Positions 29,787 to 38,611 of a stretch of 64,000 nt of DNA are shown here, one piece after another. The notes under the pieces were generated by a model. That model saw nothing but the letters and a program-made list of their open reading frames with translations. It searched no databases and was not told the origin of the DNA. Numbering within the stretch: position 1 is the stretch's first letter; each line of letters starts with the position of its first letter. This DNA comes from Calothrix sp. PCC 7716 (GTDB lineage: Bacteria; Cyanobacteriota; Cyanobacteriia; Cyanobacteriales; Nostocaceae). The position numbers and the translations under genes are program-made. The DNA lies in assembly GCF_019977735.1 (NCBI RefSeq), contig NZ_AP025018.1, positions 1,674,001-1,738,000 on the forward strand. The letters are read 5' to 3'.

Positions 29787-29819
29787 GGTTTTTAATAACA
29801 AGTTAAAAGGAATAAAAAC

Positions 29820-30353
29820 ATGGAATTAATGATTACTTTTTTGATTTCTGCTATGTGTTCATGGATTTTACATTTGGCAATTTCTCTTTATGAATCGTCT
29901 TCTGAAACGGAAAAAGTGGAGAAGAAAGAAATGGATATAATCAAAATTTTGAATTTAAATCATTTTGAACTTATAAAGAAAATTGATGGAATGCTGGGAA
30001 AAGAATTTGAACTGTTTTTGCTGCGTATTTTGGAAAGGTTTGGATATTGGGGGTATCAAACTGCTGATAGTGGTGATTATGGAGCAGATTTAATAGTTTT
30101 TAAAGATGGCTTAAAAATTGTTGTTCAAGCTAAAAGATATAGTAAATCTGTTGGCATCAAAGCTATACAAGAAGTTTTGGGCGCCGTTAAGTACTATAAT
30201 GCCGACAAAGCATTGGTAATTACTAATAGTCGGTTTACGAAACAAGCTGAAGGGCTTGCCGCTAAAAGTGATGTAGATTTATGCGATAGAAGCCAGTTAT
30301 TTGATTTGATAGTAAGGGCGCGGGGAGATAATCAAAACCTATCATACTCGTAG
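29820..30353 (+). CDS. Membrane-anchored Mrr-like restriction endonuclease
   Basis: A 177-residue protein with an N-terminal hydrophobic helix (MITFLISAMCSWILHLAISL, residues 4-23), a charged linker and a PD-(D/E)XK nuclease domain of the Mrr_cat type. The domain shows GKEFELFLLRILERFGY with E62/E64, GDYGADLIVFKDG with D90 and IVVQAKRY with Q103 and K105, the expected catalytic set. The sequence ends with CDRSQLFDLIVRA, also typical. Mrr-type enzymes cut modified DNA; the membrane anchor suggests action on incoming DNA, which is inference. AAGGA lies at a good distance before the ATG. Its last 12 bp overlap the 3' end of the convergent surE gene. Confidence 0.85.
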   Translation: MELMITFLISAMCSWILHLAISLYESSSETEKVEKKEMDIIKILNLNHFELIKKIDGMLGKEFELFLLRILERFGYWGYQTADSGDYGADLIVFKDGLKIVVQAKRYSKSVGIKAIQEVLGAVKYYNADKALVITNSRFTKQAEGLAAKSDVDLCDRSQLFDLIVRARGDNQNLSYS

Positions 30354-31022
30354 CTGAGTGACTGCGATGTTGCCTGAAAAGCAAACTTCAACATCGCTTC
30401 CTTTTGTGCGTTCGCGTTTGCTGTAGTCTCCAACATAATAAAATTCGTTTTCTTCAATGCGGTAGTTTACGGGTAAGGGTTTGGTACAAGGTTGGCAAAA
30501 TATAATTTCTGGTTCTGGTTCTTCTGGTTGCAAGTGCGGTAAGTTTACGTTCCAAAATGTGCCAGGTTCCCATGAACGATTTAATAATTCTTCCAAAACT
30601 TTTGTGGTAAATTTTGATGCTGCATCCCAGTTGTAGTTGAGTTTGCCTTTACGGTAGTGTGAAATGGCAATGCCTGGTACGCCTAGCATTGCGGCTTCGC
30701 GAACTGCGGCGACGGTACCGGAAATGTACGCATCAACACCTAAGTTACCGCCTGCGTTGATACCGGACAATACATATTTGGCGCCTTTACAAATATGAGT
30801 TAATGCGATTCGGGAACAATCAGCAGGTGTGCCACCAATGGCATATTCACGTTCCGAACGCTGTAAAAGTGGTATTGAGTGCGTTGTGGTTACTTGATGA
30901 CCACAACCTGATTGATGATCCTTTGGAGCGGCGATAATTGTTTCATATCCTTCTACGGCTTTTAATAGTGCTTGAATTCCTGGAGCGTCGATACCGTCGT
31001 CGTTGGTAAGAATTAGTGTCAT
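30342..31022 (-). CDS. surE: 5'/3'-nucleotidase SurE
   Basis: Stationary-phase survival nucleotidase, a metal-dependent phosphatase of nucleoside monophosphates. The 226 residues start MTLILTNDDGIDAPGI with the metal-binding DD. Further family motifs are AAPKDHQSGCGHQVT, GGTPADCSRIAL and VLSGINAGGNLGVDAYISGTV. The SGINxGxNxGxxxxYSGTV signature is present with Ile in place of Ser. ATG at 31020-31022, preceded by GTTAGGA repeats instead of a recognisable ribosome-binding site. The short form (226 against about 260 residues) is usual for several cyanobacterial SurE proteins. Confidence 0.92.
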   Translation of the reverse strand: MTLILTNDDGIDAPGIQALLKAVEGYETIIAAPKDHQSGCGHQVTTTHSIPLLQRSEREYAIGGTPADCSRIALTHICKGAKYVLSGINAGGNLGVDAYISGTVAAVREAAMLGVPGIAISHYRKGKLNYNWDAASKFTTKVLEELLNRSWEPGTFWNVNLPHLQPEEPEPEIIFCQPCTKPLPVNYRIEENEFYYVGDYSKRERTKGSDVEVCFSGNIAVTQLRV

Positions 31023-31025
31023 GTG

Positions 31026-31125
31026 GAAGAGTTAGGAGTTAGGAGTTAGGAGTTAGGAGTTGGGAGTTAGGAGTTAGGAGTTAGGAGTTAAAAGTTAGGA
31101 GTAGGGTGGGCACTGCCCACCTTAC
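31026..31125. repeat. GTTAGGA array and GTGGGCACTGCCCACC palindrome
   Basis: About ten GTTAGGA heptamers (31030-31103), almost uninterrupted, lead into GGTGGGCACTGCCCACC (31105-31121). The palindrome is the same as the arm of the MITE-like element at 12279-12491. The block separates surE from the 2H phosphoesterase gene. Confidence 0.85.
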
Positions 31126-31129
31126 AATT

Positions 31130-31921
31130 TTAAGAAAAATCAATTGCTGCCCATTCGGGTTGACGATAATAGCGAGTCATGTCGTCGAATTTTCGTAGTT
31201 CGGCGCGATGTACTATGAATTCGGGGAGGTTTCCTAGCCATTTTTGATTTAAGTCACTTATTTTTTCGGCTAAAGATGTACGGTCTAAGTCAGGCGCCAC
31301 TTCTCCAAAGTAACCTAGGGTGATGTGAGCCGTTAAATGGTAGTTTTGTTCGATACCTAAACTCATTAATTGCGGGTTTTGGTATAAAGTGCGACGAAAG
31401 TTAATGATTTGTTCGTAGCTGCTGCGTGTACTTGGCGCCAAACAAACACCAATTGCCCTTGGCATTACCATTACTCCTAGTACGCCAAACCGAATCTCAT
31501 TATTTGCAGGCGCCGTTTGTTTGTATGTATTAAATATTTTGGCGCAGCATGATTGTAAATCTGATTCGTAATTAGGATTGCGTGAATGCTCGTCGCGGTA
31601 AGCACTATCCCATATTAAATCAGCAACAGTTAAGTGAAAACTCGTAGATGGCAATGGAACAATAAGCTCTGTACTTACTGATAAATCTAGTATTTGAGAT
31701 TGATATTCCTGTAACGCAGCATAGAAATCGGCATTATTCTTATCATCCTCGCTTGGTGGGGTAATGATTGTATAACCCGGAAATGGGGTAGGTTGTCGGG
31801 GTCCATTTGGCGCCGAAGAGTATTTGTAGGACTCATGAATGTGTTGAACTTGAGTTTGGTAAGACTCAGGCAGCGTCATGCGCGCTAATCGGTTTAAATA
31901 GGTCTGATAATCGTCGTCCAC
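31130..31921 (-). CDS. DUF1868-like 2H phosphoesterase
   Basis: A 263-residue protein from a GTG at 31919-31921 (VDDDYQTYLNRLARMTLPES), chosen because GAGG precedes it; the frame also opens at a TTG nine codons upstream. The two HxT/S motifs of the 2H phosphoesterase superfamily are visible: SFHLTVADL near residue 97 and TAHITLGYFGE near residue 195. Their spacing suits the DUF1868 branch. Enzymes of this fold hydrolyse 2',3'-cyclic or related phosphodiesters in RNA or small nucleotides; the substrate here is unknown. No signal peptide or membrane helix. Confidence 0.72.
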   Translation of the reverse strand: MDDDYQTYLNRLARMTLPESYQTQVQHIHESYKYSSAPNGPRQPTPFPGYTIITPPSEDDKNNADFYAALQEYQSQILDLSVSTELIVPLPSTSFHLTVADLIWDSAYRDEHSRNPNYESDLQSCCAKIFNTYKQTAPANNEIRFGVLGVMVMPRAIGVCLAPSTRSSYEQIINFRRTLYQNPQLMSLGIEQNYHLTAHITLGYFGEVAPDLDRTSLAEKISDLNQKWLGNLPEFIVHRAELRKFDDMTRYYRQPEWAAIDFS

Positions 31922-32154
31922 CCTAGTATGTACCTCGCACAGTATCAAAAATATTGTATGCGGATTGATGGGAAGTGTGAAAACTATTATGCTTATTGGT
32001 TTTAGTTAACTTACTTAACCATTCGGGGGAACTGTATTCGGGTAAACGAGCGTCCAAATGAGAAATAGCATAAAGTACCATTGTTTTTGCTCTTCCCATT
32101 CAGCGAGTTGGGAAGTTAAAAAGGGGTTGGATGTATTTATAAATTATTCAACCT

Positions 32155-32409
32155 ATGCCTAGAACACCGAACGAATACGTAGTACATATGATGATGGAAA
32201 GTGGTCATAGGGAGGAAGTACGCTTCCCTACGATTCAAGAATTCCAAAAGTGGTACAGTGGCGAATTAATGCCCAAGGCTGCTTCGGATGATTTCATCAG
32301 CGTCCCTATAAAAAATATTCAAGGTGAATACATGGTTGTCCGACCTTCTAGAGTCGTGGCAATTCGTGTTGAGCCTATTTTTAGCTCTAGTGTCGAACGA
32401 TTTACTTAA
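32155..32409 (+). CDS. Conserved cyanobacterial hypothetical protein, 84 residues
   Basis: Small soluble protein starting MPRTPNEYVVHMMMESGHRE, with no recognised domain. The alternation VRFPTIQEFQKWYSGEL and VRPSRVVAIRVEPI suggests a compact alpha/beta fold. It ends 3 bp before the mltA start codon, so the two are almost certainly cotranscribed and translationally linked. The tight pairing hints at a role in envelope maintenance, but this is inference from context only. Confidence 0.7.
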   Translation: MPRTPNEYVVHMMMESGHREEVRFPTIQEFQKWYSGELMPKAASDDFISVPIKNIQGEYMVVRPSRVVAIRVEPIFSSSVERFT

Positions 32410-32412
32410 ACG

Positions 32413-33717
32413 ATGAGAAAAACGCTTGCTTTATTTTCGGGTTTGCTAGGTATTGCCGCTTTTATACCTTTTTTATCTGTGGTTGCTCAGGTTCCAACAT
32501 TACCTCCAATACGAATTCCGAGTATTCCACCTCAACTGCCGCCCCAATTACCTCCCCAGTTACCACCACCCACTCAAGGCGTTCCATTACCTGGAGGGGA
32601 AGTTCAACCTCAACCTGTTCAACCACTCAAACTAGTCAAGTTGGATTTGAATTGCCAGCCCGCGCGTGGTTGTATTGGTTGGGATGAGCAACTTTTTTGG
32701 AGCAAAGGTAAGCCAGGAGACCGCAAAGCGTTATTAACGTCAATTGACTATAGCTTGCGCTATTTGAATACACCGAGAGCGGCTACAGTGTATCAAAATT
32801 TTCCTGTTGAAGGAATTACGCTTGACCGGGTACGCAGAAGTTTAGTGCGGTTCCGGCAATTGGTTGTTAGCGCCAAGTCACCTGCACAATTACAAAAAGC
32901 TGTTAAACGTGAGTTTGATTTTTATAAGTCAATCGGTAACGACGGTAATGGTACTGTAAAGTTTACTGCTTATTATGAGCCTATTTATACTGCTAGCCGG
33001 ACTCGATCCGCTCAGTATAAATACCCAATTTTTAGAGCGCCACAAGACCTTAGTCAGTGGGCAAAACCTCACCCAACACGAGTACAACTCGAAGGCGAAA
33101 ATGGGTTGTTAGGCGACAAGAGTCCATTACGTGGCTCAGAAATGTTCTGGTTCCGCAACCGTTTAGATGCCTACATGATTCACATTCAAGGGTCAGCCCA
33201 ACTAAGGCTCGCTGATGGTAAAAAAACAAGTGTCGGTTTTGCAGGCGCCACTGACTACCCTTGGACGAGCATTGGTAGAGCATTAATTAAAGACGGCAAA
33301 TTAGACCCTCAAAATGCTACTATGCCTGCTTTAATTAGTCACTTCCGCCGCGTACCAGAAGATATGAATGTTTATTTACCTAAATGGGAGCGGTTTGTTT
33401 TCTTTAAAGAAACTAATGGCGCCCCAGCAACTGGTAGTATCGGCGTACCCGTAACAGCCGAACGTTCGATTGCTACTGATAAATCACTAATGCCTCCAGG
33501 CGCCCTTGCTTTGGTTAACAACGCTTTCCCATTTCCTGCACCAGGTGGAGGCATGGTTAGGCGCCAAGTTAGTCGTTTTGTTCTCGACCAAGATACTGGT
33601 AGTGCAATAAAAGGCCCTGGAAGAGTTGATTATTTTATGGGTACTGGTGAAATGGCTGGTAATAGAGCTGGTGTTACTGGTGGTAATGGACAGTTGTATT
33701 ATTTGCTGTTGAAATAG
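32413..33717 (+). CDS. mltA: Membrane-bound lytic murein transglycosylase A
   Basis: Exported enzyme cleaving the beta-1,4 bond of peptidoglycan to give 1,6-anhydro-muropeptides. The 434 residues begin with a signal peptide (LALFSGLLGIAAFIPFLSVVAQ); no lipobox Cys is seen. A proline-rich spacer with PQLPPQLPPQLPPP follows at about 38-52. The MltA domain occupies about 130-300 (FTAYYEPIYTASR, FWFRNRLDAYMIHIQGSAQ). The 3D barrel is at the end, with FVLDQDTGSAIKGPGRVDYFMG containing the catalytic Asp of MltA enzymes. Cotranscribed with the 84-residue protein upstream. Confidence 0.92.
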   Translation: MRKTLALFSGLLGIAAFIPFLSVVAQVPTLPPIRIPSIPPQLPPQLPPQLPPPTQGVPLPGGEVQPQPVQPLKLVKLDLNCQPARGCIGWDEQLFWSKGKPGDRKALLTSIDYSLRYLNTPRAATVYQNFPVEGITLDRVRRSLVRFRQLVVSAKSPAQLQKAVKREFDFYKSIGNDGNGTVKFTAYYEPIYTASRTRSAQYKYPIFRAPQDLSQWAKPHPTRVQLEGENGLLGDKSPLRGSEMFWFRNRLDAYMIHIQGSAQLRLADGKKTSVGFAGATDYPWTSIGRALIKDGKLDPQNATMPALISHFRRVPEDMNVYLPKWERFVFFKETNGAPATGSIGVPVTAERSIATDKSLMPPGALALVNNAFPFPAPGGGMVRRQVSRFVLDQDTGSAIKGPGRVDYFMGTGEMAGNRAGVTGGNGQLYYLLLK

Positions 33718-33732
33718 TCATCTTATTTTGAA

Positions 33733-33822
33733 GGGACGGGCAAGGATGCCCGTTCCACAAGACTACAAGACTACAAGACTACAAGACTACAAGATTACAA
33801 GACTACAAGACTACAAGAGAAT
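33733..33822. repeat. Dispersed palindrome followed by an 8-bp minisatellite
   Basis: GGACGGGCAAGGATGCCCGT with TCCACAAGA (33733-33762) passes directly into about seven ACTACAAG units (33763-33820). The minisatellite unit looks derived from the tail of the palindrome (CCACAAGA), suggesting how such arrays arise. Confidence 0.85.
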
Positions 33823-33930
33823 TTTGTTAAGAGAGTTTAAAAAATATTACTTTGTATGTATATCTATAACCGATGCTTATATGAGGATTCAGGCTATAGT
33901 GCATTTATAACAATATAGAAAAAACCACTT

Positions 33931-34608
33931 GTGTTTCCTCTATACGACGAAAATCCAACGCGAATCACTCCGTACATTACTTACGGGCTGATAGGTATCA
34001 ATGTTCTGGTGTTTTTGCACGAATTACGCCTGTCTGAAGCTCAACTCGACCAGTTTTTACAGCTTTATGCAGTGGTTCCACGTCAGCTAACTCGGTTTCC
34101 TGATGTTGAATGGGTAACGTTATTTACGTCACAATTTTTACATGGCGGTTGGTGGCATCTTGCCTCTAATATGTTGTATTTATGGGTTTTCGGTAATAAT
34201 ATCGAAGACCGTATGGGTCACTTGAAGTATCTAATTTTCTATTTAATTTGTGGTGCTTTGGCAGCGTTGTGTCAGTGGGTAATTGGTATGGATTCTACAA
34301 TTCCTTCTCTTGGCGCCAGTGGTGCAATTGCAGGAATTTTGGGCGCCTATCTAATACGGTTTCCGCAAACACGGGTTGTCACTCTAGTATTTTTATTCTT
34401 TTTTGTGACTACGATTCGTGTACCAGCATTAGTGCTAATTGGGCTTTTTGTAGTTAACAATATAGTATCTGGTTTAGCTAGTTTGCAACAAGCAGCTAAT
34501 ATGAGCGTGGAAAGTGGAGGTGTTGCCTACTGGGCACACATTGGTGGGTTTGTATTTGGTATTATTCTTGCCCCTGTATTTGGTTTGTTTAAGCAGGATG
34601 AATATTGA
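33931..34608 (+). CDS. Rhomboid family intramembrane serine protease
   Basis: A 225-residue polytopic protease cutting transmembrane substrates within the membrane. It starts at a GTG (33931) without a clear ribosome-binding site. Six or seven hydrophobic segments are visible. The active site Ser lies in LGASGAIAGILGAYL near residue 130 and the catalytic His in YWAHIGGFVFG near residue 207. The loop motif FLHGGWWHLASNMLYLWVFGNN is the rhomboid L1/TM2 signature. Substrates unknown. The gene is flanked by repeat arrays on both sides. Confidence 0.9.
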   Translation: MFPLYDENPTRITPYITYGLIGINVLVFLHELRLSEAQLDQFLQLYAVVPRQLTRFPDVEWVTLFTSQFLHGGWWHLASNMLYLWVFGNNIEDRMGHLKYLIFYLICGALAALCQWVIGMDSTIPSLGASGAIAGILGAYLIRFPQTRVVTLVFLFFFVTTIRVPALVLIGLFVVNNIVSGLASLQQAANMSVESGGVAYWAHIGGFVFGIILAPVFGLFKQDEY

Positions 34609-34610
34609 TG

Positions 34611-34719
34611 ATGAGTGCTGAGTTGAAAGTGCTGAGTGCTGAGTTGAAGTTAGGAGTTAGGAGTTAGGAGTTAGGAATTGTTATTAATTACTCAGCACTC
34701 AGCACTCAGCACTCGCACT
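34611..34719. repeat. STRR cluster with inverted GTGCTGA arrays around GTTAGGA units
   Basis: GTGCTGAG units (34615-34643), four GTTAGGA units (34647-34676) and then CTCAGCA units in opposite orientation (34690-34713). Same layout as at 13476-13588 and 39438-39644. It fills the spacer between convergent rhomboid and co-polymerase genes and may fold into a bidirectional terminator. Confidence 0.85.
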
Positions 34720-36870
34720 CTATACTCTTTTGCCGTTTACTGTGATTTTATCGGTTTCGTCTTCTAGAGTTTTTACGGCTTGAGAGGTAACAATTATGTC
34801 TTCTGCTCCGTTAACGACGGCGCCTATTAAGCCCATTTCGGATTCAACTAGCTGGTCAACTGCCTCACCAAATACGTTTTCTTGGGTGGTGTTGGGTCGT
34901 GCAACTAATATCATGCCATCGCTGTACGGTTGAATTAATAAGGCATCGTTCGATAAACCAAGGGGGTTGGAGTCTAAGATGACGAAATCAAACCGCGCGC
35001 GCACGTCTTCCATTAGGCGCCGCATTTCACTAGATTCTAATATTGCCGCTGAGTTTCTTACTGGTCCTGGACTGGGGACAATATATAAGTTCTCTATTTC
35101 GGGAACAAGACGGATACATTCTCCTAAACTTCCGTAATAACGTAGTGGTTCAAGAGTCGCATCTGGGTCTAAGCTCACTCCTAATGATTCACAGTAAGAA
35201 GGTGAACGTAGATTGGCTTCTATTATTAAAGTCCGTTTTCCGGCGCGCGCACATGCTATTCCTAAGTTGTAAGCAGTTACTGTTTTTCCTTCTGAGGCGC
35301 CTGTAGAAGTTATAAGTACTACTTTAACGTCGCTACCTCCAACTCGACGCAGGTTACTACGGAATTTTTCGTAGATTTCTAAATATCCTGAATCGGGTGA
35401 AACAATTACAGGTACCGTATTTTTACCGTAATCAAATGGTAATAAAGGTAATTCTCCCAGTAGTGCAACTTCTTTTTGTTTCAAGTTGTCGCGAATATCT
35501 TCTTTGGTTTTGAAGGTACCTTCGAGCGAACCAAGTAAGAATATTACCCCACCTCCAATTACAAGTCCAAAAAATCCACCTGCTGCTAAGGTAATGGGAA
35601 CGCTCTTAGGTGGTTTGACATCGGCTATAATTCGCGGTGGACGAGCAATACTCAAACTACTTACCGTTTCTGCTTCTGCTGCTCTTGCATCGGTAAGTTT
35701 GACCTGCATTTGGTCGAAAATAGACCTTTTAAGAACTACTTGCTGCTCTAAACGCGAGCGCTCTAATTGTTTATTAGGAATAAGCGCGTATTGTTGACGC
35801 AGTTGCGCTTCTTGACGTGTTTCGTTACCTAATTGCTGACGCAGTGTATCGCGTTGAGTTTGTAGCGCTACTAGTTGATTTGCTAGTTCTTGACGCGCTG
35901 GGTCTAAATTGTTACGAGCTAGTTGGTCTGTGACTCTTCCTGGTAAAGGTGCTGCGTTACCACCACCTGTTGCTACTTGTGCGACACGCTCGTTAAATAA
36001 CTTTTCTGCTGCTTCAAGCTGGCGCCTTAACTGTACCATTGCTGGATACTCAGCTCTTACTTCTTTTTGTAATGGCTCCATTTGTGACTTGATTTGAAAA
36101 ATTTGTGCCCGTAAATTATTTAATATTGGGTCTGCACTAAGCGCACTAGATACATAAGCTGAAGTTGCGTCCATACCCAATTTTTCTTGGAGACTACGAA
36201 TTTGAGCATCAATACCAATTAAAGTTTGCACCAATTGACGCTGTTGGTTTTGACTGACTGTCACAGCGCTTAGTAAACTGCCGTTTTCTGCGGCTAAAAT
36301 TGCTGGACGCTCTATACGGTCATATTGCTCAAGCTTTTTTTCAGCAGCTTCAAGTTCTTTTTTTGCATCTGGTAAGCGCTCGTTAATTTTACTAATAATT
36401 GTTTTTAATTGACCCGTGTTGCGGTCAGCACTCAACTTCACAGATTCTTCTAACATTATTGTTAAAACTTCTGCTGCTCTTTTGCGGTCGGTATCTTGAT
36501 ATTTAAGCTCAATAATATTTGATTCTAACTCACCTGTTTTTGTACGCTTGGGAAACGCGATAGCAATTGTATTTGCTAACTGCTGTGGTTTTAACTTTGT
36601 TCTATCTACCAACACCCGCACAATTGGTTCTGACAATAAATCAGCTTCAGTTAAAGTTTGTCCCTTCTGCTGAATTTCACTACCAATTGCTGAAAAAGAG
36701 ATTGGTGGACCTGAATAAGCTAACGCAGCATCACCTACATAATTTGCAGGTGGGTCTGGTTGCATCGCGACTACCGTCGAACCCGCAATAACTAGCGCAA
36801 AACTTGCTAGTCCTATCCATTTATATTTATCGAATGCTATTAGGTAGCGCTTAACAATTGGTGGTGCCAT
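34720..36870 (-). CDS. Wzc-type polysaccharide co-polymerase / BY-kinase homologue
   Basis: A 716-residue inner-membrane protein for exopolysaccharide chain length and export. An N-terminal helix (WIGLASFALVIAGSTVVAM, 18-36) and a second helix (PITLAAGGFFGLVIGGGVIFLLGS, about 425-448) flank a periplasmic coiled-coil region (about 150-400). The cytoplasmic P-loop domain (517-716) has Walker A ITSTGASEGKT (about 520-530) and Walker B FVILDSNP (629-636). The A' motif is IIEANLRSP, with Glu and Asn replacing the two usual Asp. The Tyr-rich tail of BY-kinases is missing (ends ITVNGKRV), so kinase activity is doubtful. The Wza-type gene lies directly upstream, indicating an export operon. Confidence 0.88.
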   Translation of the reverse strand: MAPPIVKRYLIAFDKYKWIGLASFALVIAGSTVVAMQPDPPANYVGDAALAYSGPPISFSAIGSEIQQKGQTLTEADLLSEPIVRVLVDRTKLKPQQLANTIAIAFPKRTKTGELESNIIELKYQDTDRKRAAEVLTIMLEESVKLSADRNTGQLKTIISKINERLPDAKKELEAAEKKLEQYDRIERPAILAAENGSLLSAVTVSQNQQRQLVQTLIGIDAQIRSLQEKLGMDATSAYVSSALSADPILNNLRAQIFQIKSQMEPLQKEVRAEYPAMVQLRRQLEAAEKLFNERVAQVATGGGNAAPLPGRVTDQLARNNLDPARQELANQLVALQTQRDTLRQQLGNETRQEAQLRQQYALIPNKQLERSRLEQQVVLKRSIFDQMQVKLTDARAAEAETVSSLSIARPPRIIADVKPPKSVPITLAAGGFFGLVIGGGVIFLLGSLEGTFKTKEDIRDNLKQKEVALLGELPLLPFDYGKNTVPVIVSPDSGYLEIYEKFRSNLRRVGGSDVKVVLITSTGASEGKTVTAYNLGIACARAGKRTLIIEANLRSPSYCESLGVSLDPDATLEPLRYYGSLGECIRLVPEIENLYIVPSPGPVRNSAAILESSEMRRLMEDVRARFDFVILDSNPLGLSNDALLIQPYSDGMILVARPNTTQENVFGEAVDQLVESEMGLIGAVVNGAEDIIVTSQAVKTLEDETDKITVNGKRV

Positions 36871-36933
36871 TGCCGTAAATGCATAGTGGGATGGTTAAGT
36901 GTTTGAGTGGGAGTCTCACTCACAAAGCGTGTT

Positions 36934-38325
36934 TTAAAACCTTCCTCCACCGAAGGTTTCAAAAAAGCGAATAAACGATTGTATGTCAAAAAATGGTCTT
37001 GTAATCGTACTCAAAACGTTCGTAATTTTACCAAGTAAGTTTCGACCAACCACGATAACATCATTGTCTTGAAGTGGCACGTTTTGCGTTACATCCCCAG
37101 AAAGTGCCCTTTTTGCATCAAGTCGTTGCGTAACTGCTTTTCCACGTTCGGAGTCAAACCGAACTAAAGCAATATCGCTCAAATTCGCGTTATCTGGATT
37201 AATTCCTGATATGGCATCAACAAAGTTACTACCATTGGGTAATGCTTGTGTCACCAAGCCTCCACCTGCATAGTTTAATATACGTATACGAATTTGAGGT
37301 ACTGCTAGAGACGAACGTGCGACCAAATTGCGGTCATAACCATCCTCCGTTCCTACTTCGCGACGAGGTATTACAATACTGTCACCGTCTTGTAAGCGCA
37401 AATTTGGTACTGAACCGCCATTCTGTATTGATGCATATAGATTTATATTCTGTGAAATAACAGTACCATCAACCAGGCGCCTTCGTACCTGAACTTGTCG
37501 CAAATCAGCCATCATTGTTGAACCACCTGCGATTAATACAGCGTCTGTTATACGCGGTACAGATGAGCCAACTGGGTAAATACCGGGTCGGAAAACTTCA
37601 CCACTCACAGTAATTTGCACTGGTCGTGGGGCAGATATAGATACAGTAACTACAGGCTGTACTAATATTTTACTCAATCCAACGCGAATTTTTTCTTGGG
37701 CTTCTTCTAACGTCAAACCTTGTACCGAAATAGTTCCCAACTGTGGTACCGCGATATTACCTTCAGTATTAACTTGAACTTGAAACGCTTGTTCTGGACG
37801 CTGACCTGCTAACGCTAATACCACTTCTGGATTAACAACAAAGCGATTGTACCCAACGCGGATTTTTTCTTGCGCTTGGGAGAGCGACAGATTTTGTAAC
37901 CGTACTGTCCCTAATAGCGGTACGACGATATTACCTTCTGGATTTATTTGTGCGCTAAAGCTTAAATCAGGAAAACGCAGTACCGAAACAGAAACAGCAT
38001 CACCCGGCCCCAAAACATAAGGGCCAGGAGGACGCTGAACCGCGATGCTAATTACATCACCAGGTCCTAAATAGTATCGACTAAACTGTGGTGAATTTCC
38101 ATCATTAATATCTAGTGGTGTAAACTCAACACTTGATGGAGGTGGAGCTGGTTGTAATGGTGATTCTCCTGTTGTTGGCAATTGTATTGGTGCTGGTGCT
38201 GTCTGTGGGTTGCTTTGAGCAAAAGCTGCATCATTCGCAATTGTTGCTGCATAAACTACCACCTGGAGACTAGCGACACATAAAGCCCGGTACCCACGTA
38301 TTTTCCAAATCAAAGGCATAAACAT
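36934..38325 (-). CDS. Wza-type polysaccharide export protein
   Basis: Outer-membrane polysaccharide exporter family protein, 463 residues, exported by a signal peptide (ALCVASLQVVVYAATIANDAAFA, about 14-36; no lipobox seen). After a Pro-rich segment the poly-export region contains two adjacent YLGPGD/VLGPGD words (about 84 and 103). It then has two homologous units with INPEGNIVVPLLGTV and VNTEGNIAVPQLGTI, i.e. an internal duplication. A SLBB domain follows (VSGEVFRPGIYPV), and a second SLBB-like unit (RIRILNYAGGG) comes later. The co-polymerase gene follows 63 bp downstream on the same strand, so the pair forms an export operon. Confidence 0.88.
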   Translation of the reverse strand: MFMPLIWKIRGYRALCVASLQVVVYAATIANDAAFAQSNPQTAPAPIQLPTTGESPLQPAPPPSSVEFTPLDINDGNSPQFSRYYLGPGDVISIAVQRPPGPYVLGPGDAVSVSVLRFPDLSFSAQINPEGNIVVPLLGTVRLQNLSLSQAQEKIRVGYNRFVVNPEVVLALAGQRPEQAFQVQVNTEGNIAVPQLGTISVQGLTLEEAQEKIRVGLSKILVQPVVTVSISAPRPVQITVSGEVFRPGIYPVGSSVPRITDAVLIAGGSTMMADLRQVQVRRRLVDGTVISQNINLYASIQNGGSVPNLRLQDGDSIVIPRREVGTEDGYDRNLVARSSLAVPQIRIRILNYAGGGLVTQALPNGSNFVDAISGINPDNANLSDIALVRFDSERGKAVTQRLDAKRALSGDVTQNVPLQDNDVIVVGRNLLGKITNVLSTITRPFFDIQSFIRFFETFGGGRF

Positions 38326-38611
38326 TGATACTATGATGCTTATTTAAAGAGAGAAGGCATCGATATGTTATTCTACTCTCCAAACCTAATAAATTGTGTC
38401 CCTTGTTTCATTTGAGAAGTTCCCGAAGGAGCCTCACACGTAAAATAGCGAAGCACAAATACGGTTATATACTTAGTAACAATTAATTGCTAATTTTATA
38501 ATCAACAAATTTAAAAAATAATCTCTTTGGCTGTATAAACAACAAATTACAGCCAAATTGTCAAATGCACAATACCAAATCTTTATCAATTTGAGTTAGA
38601 AACCCGGTTAC
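38326..38611. other. Spacer upstream of the export operon
   Basis: AT-rich 286 bp between the cyanoexosortase-associated gene and the Wza-type gene. Nothing specific was recognised apart from a short AGAAACCCGGTT word near 38599 related to the repeats at 60.1-60.3 kb. Confidence 0.4.
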
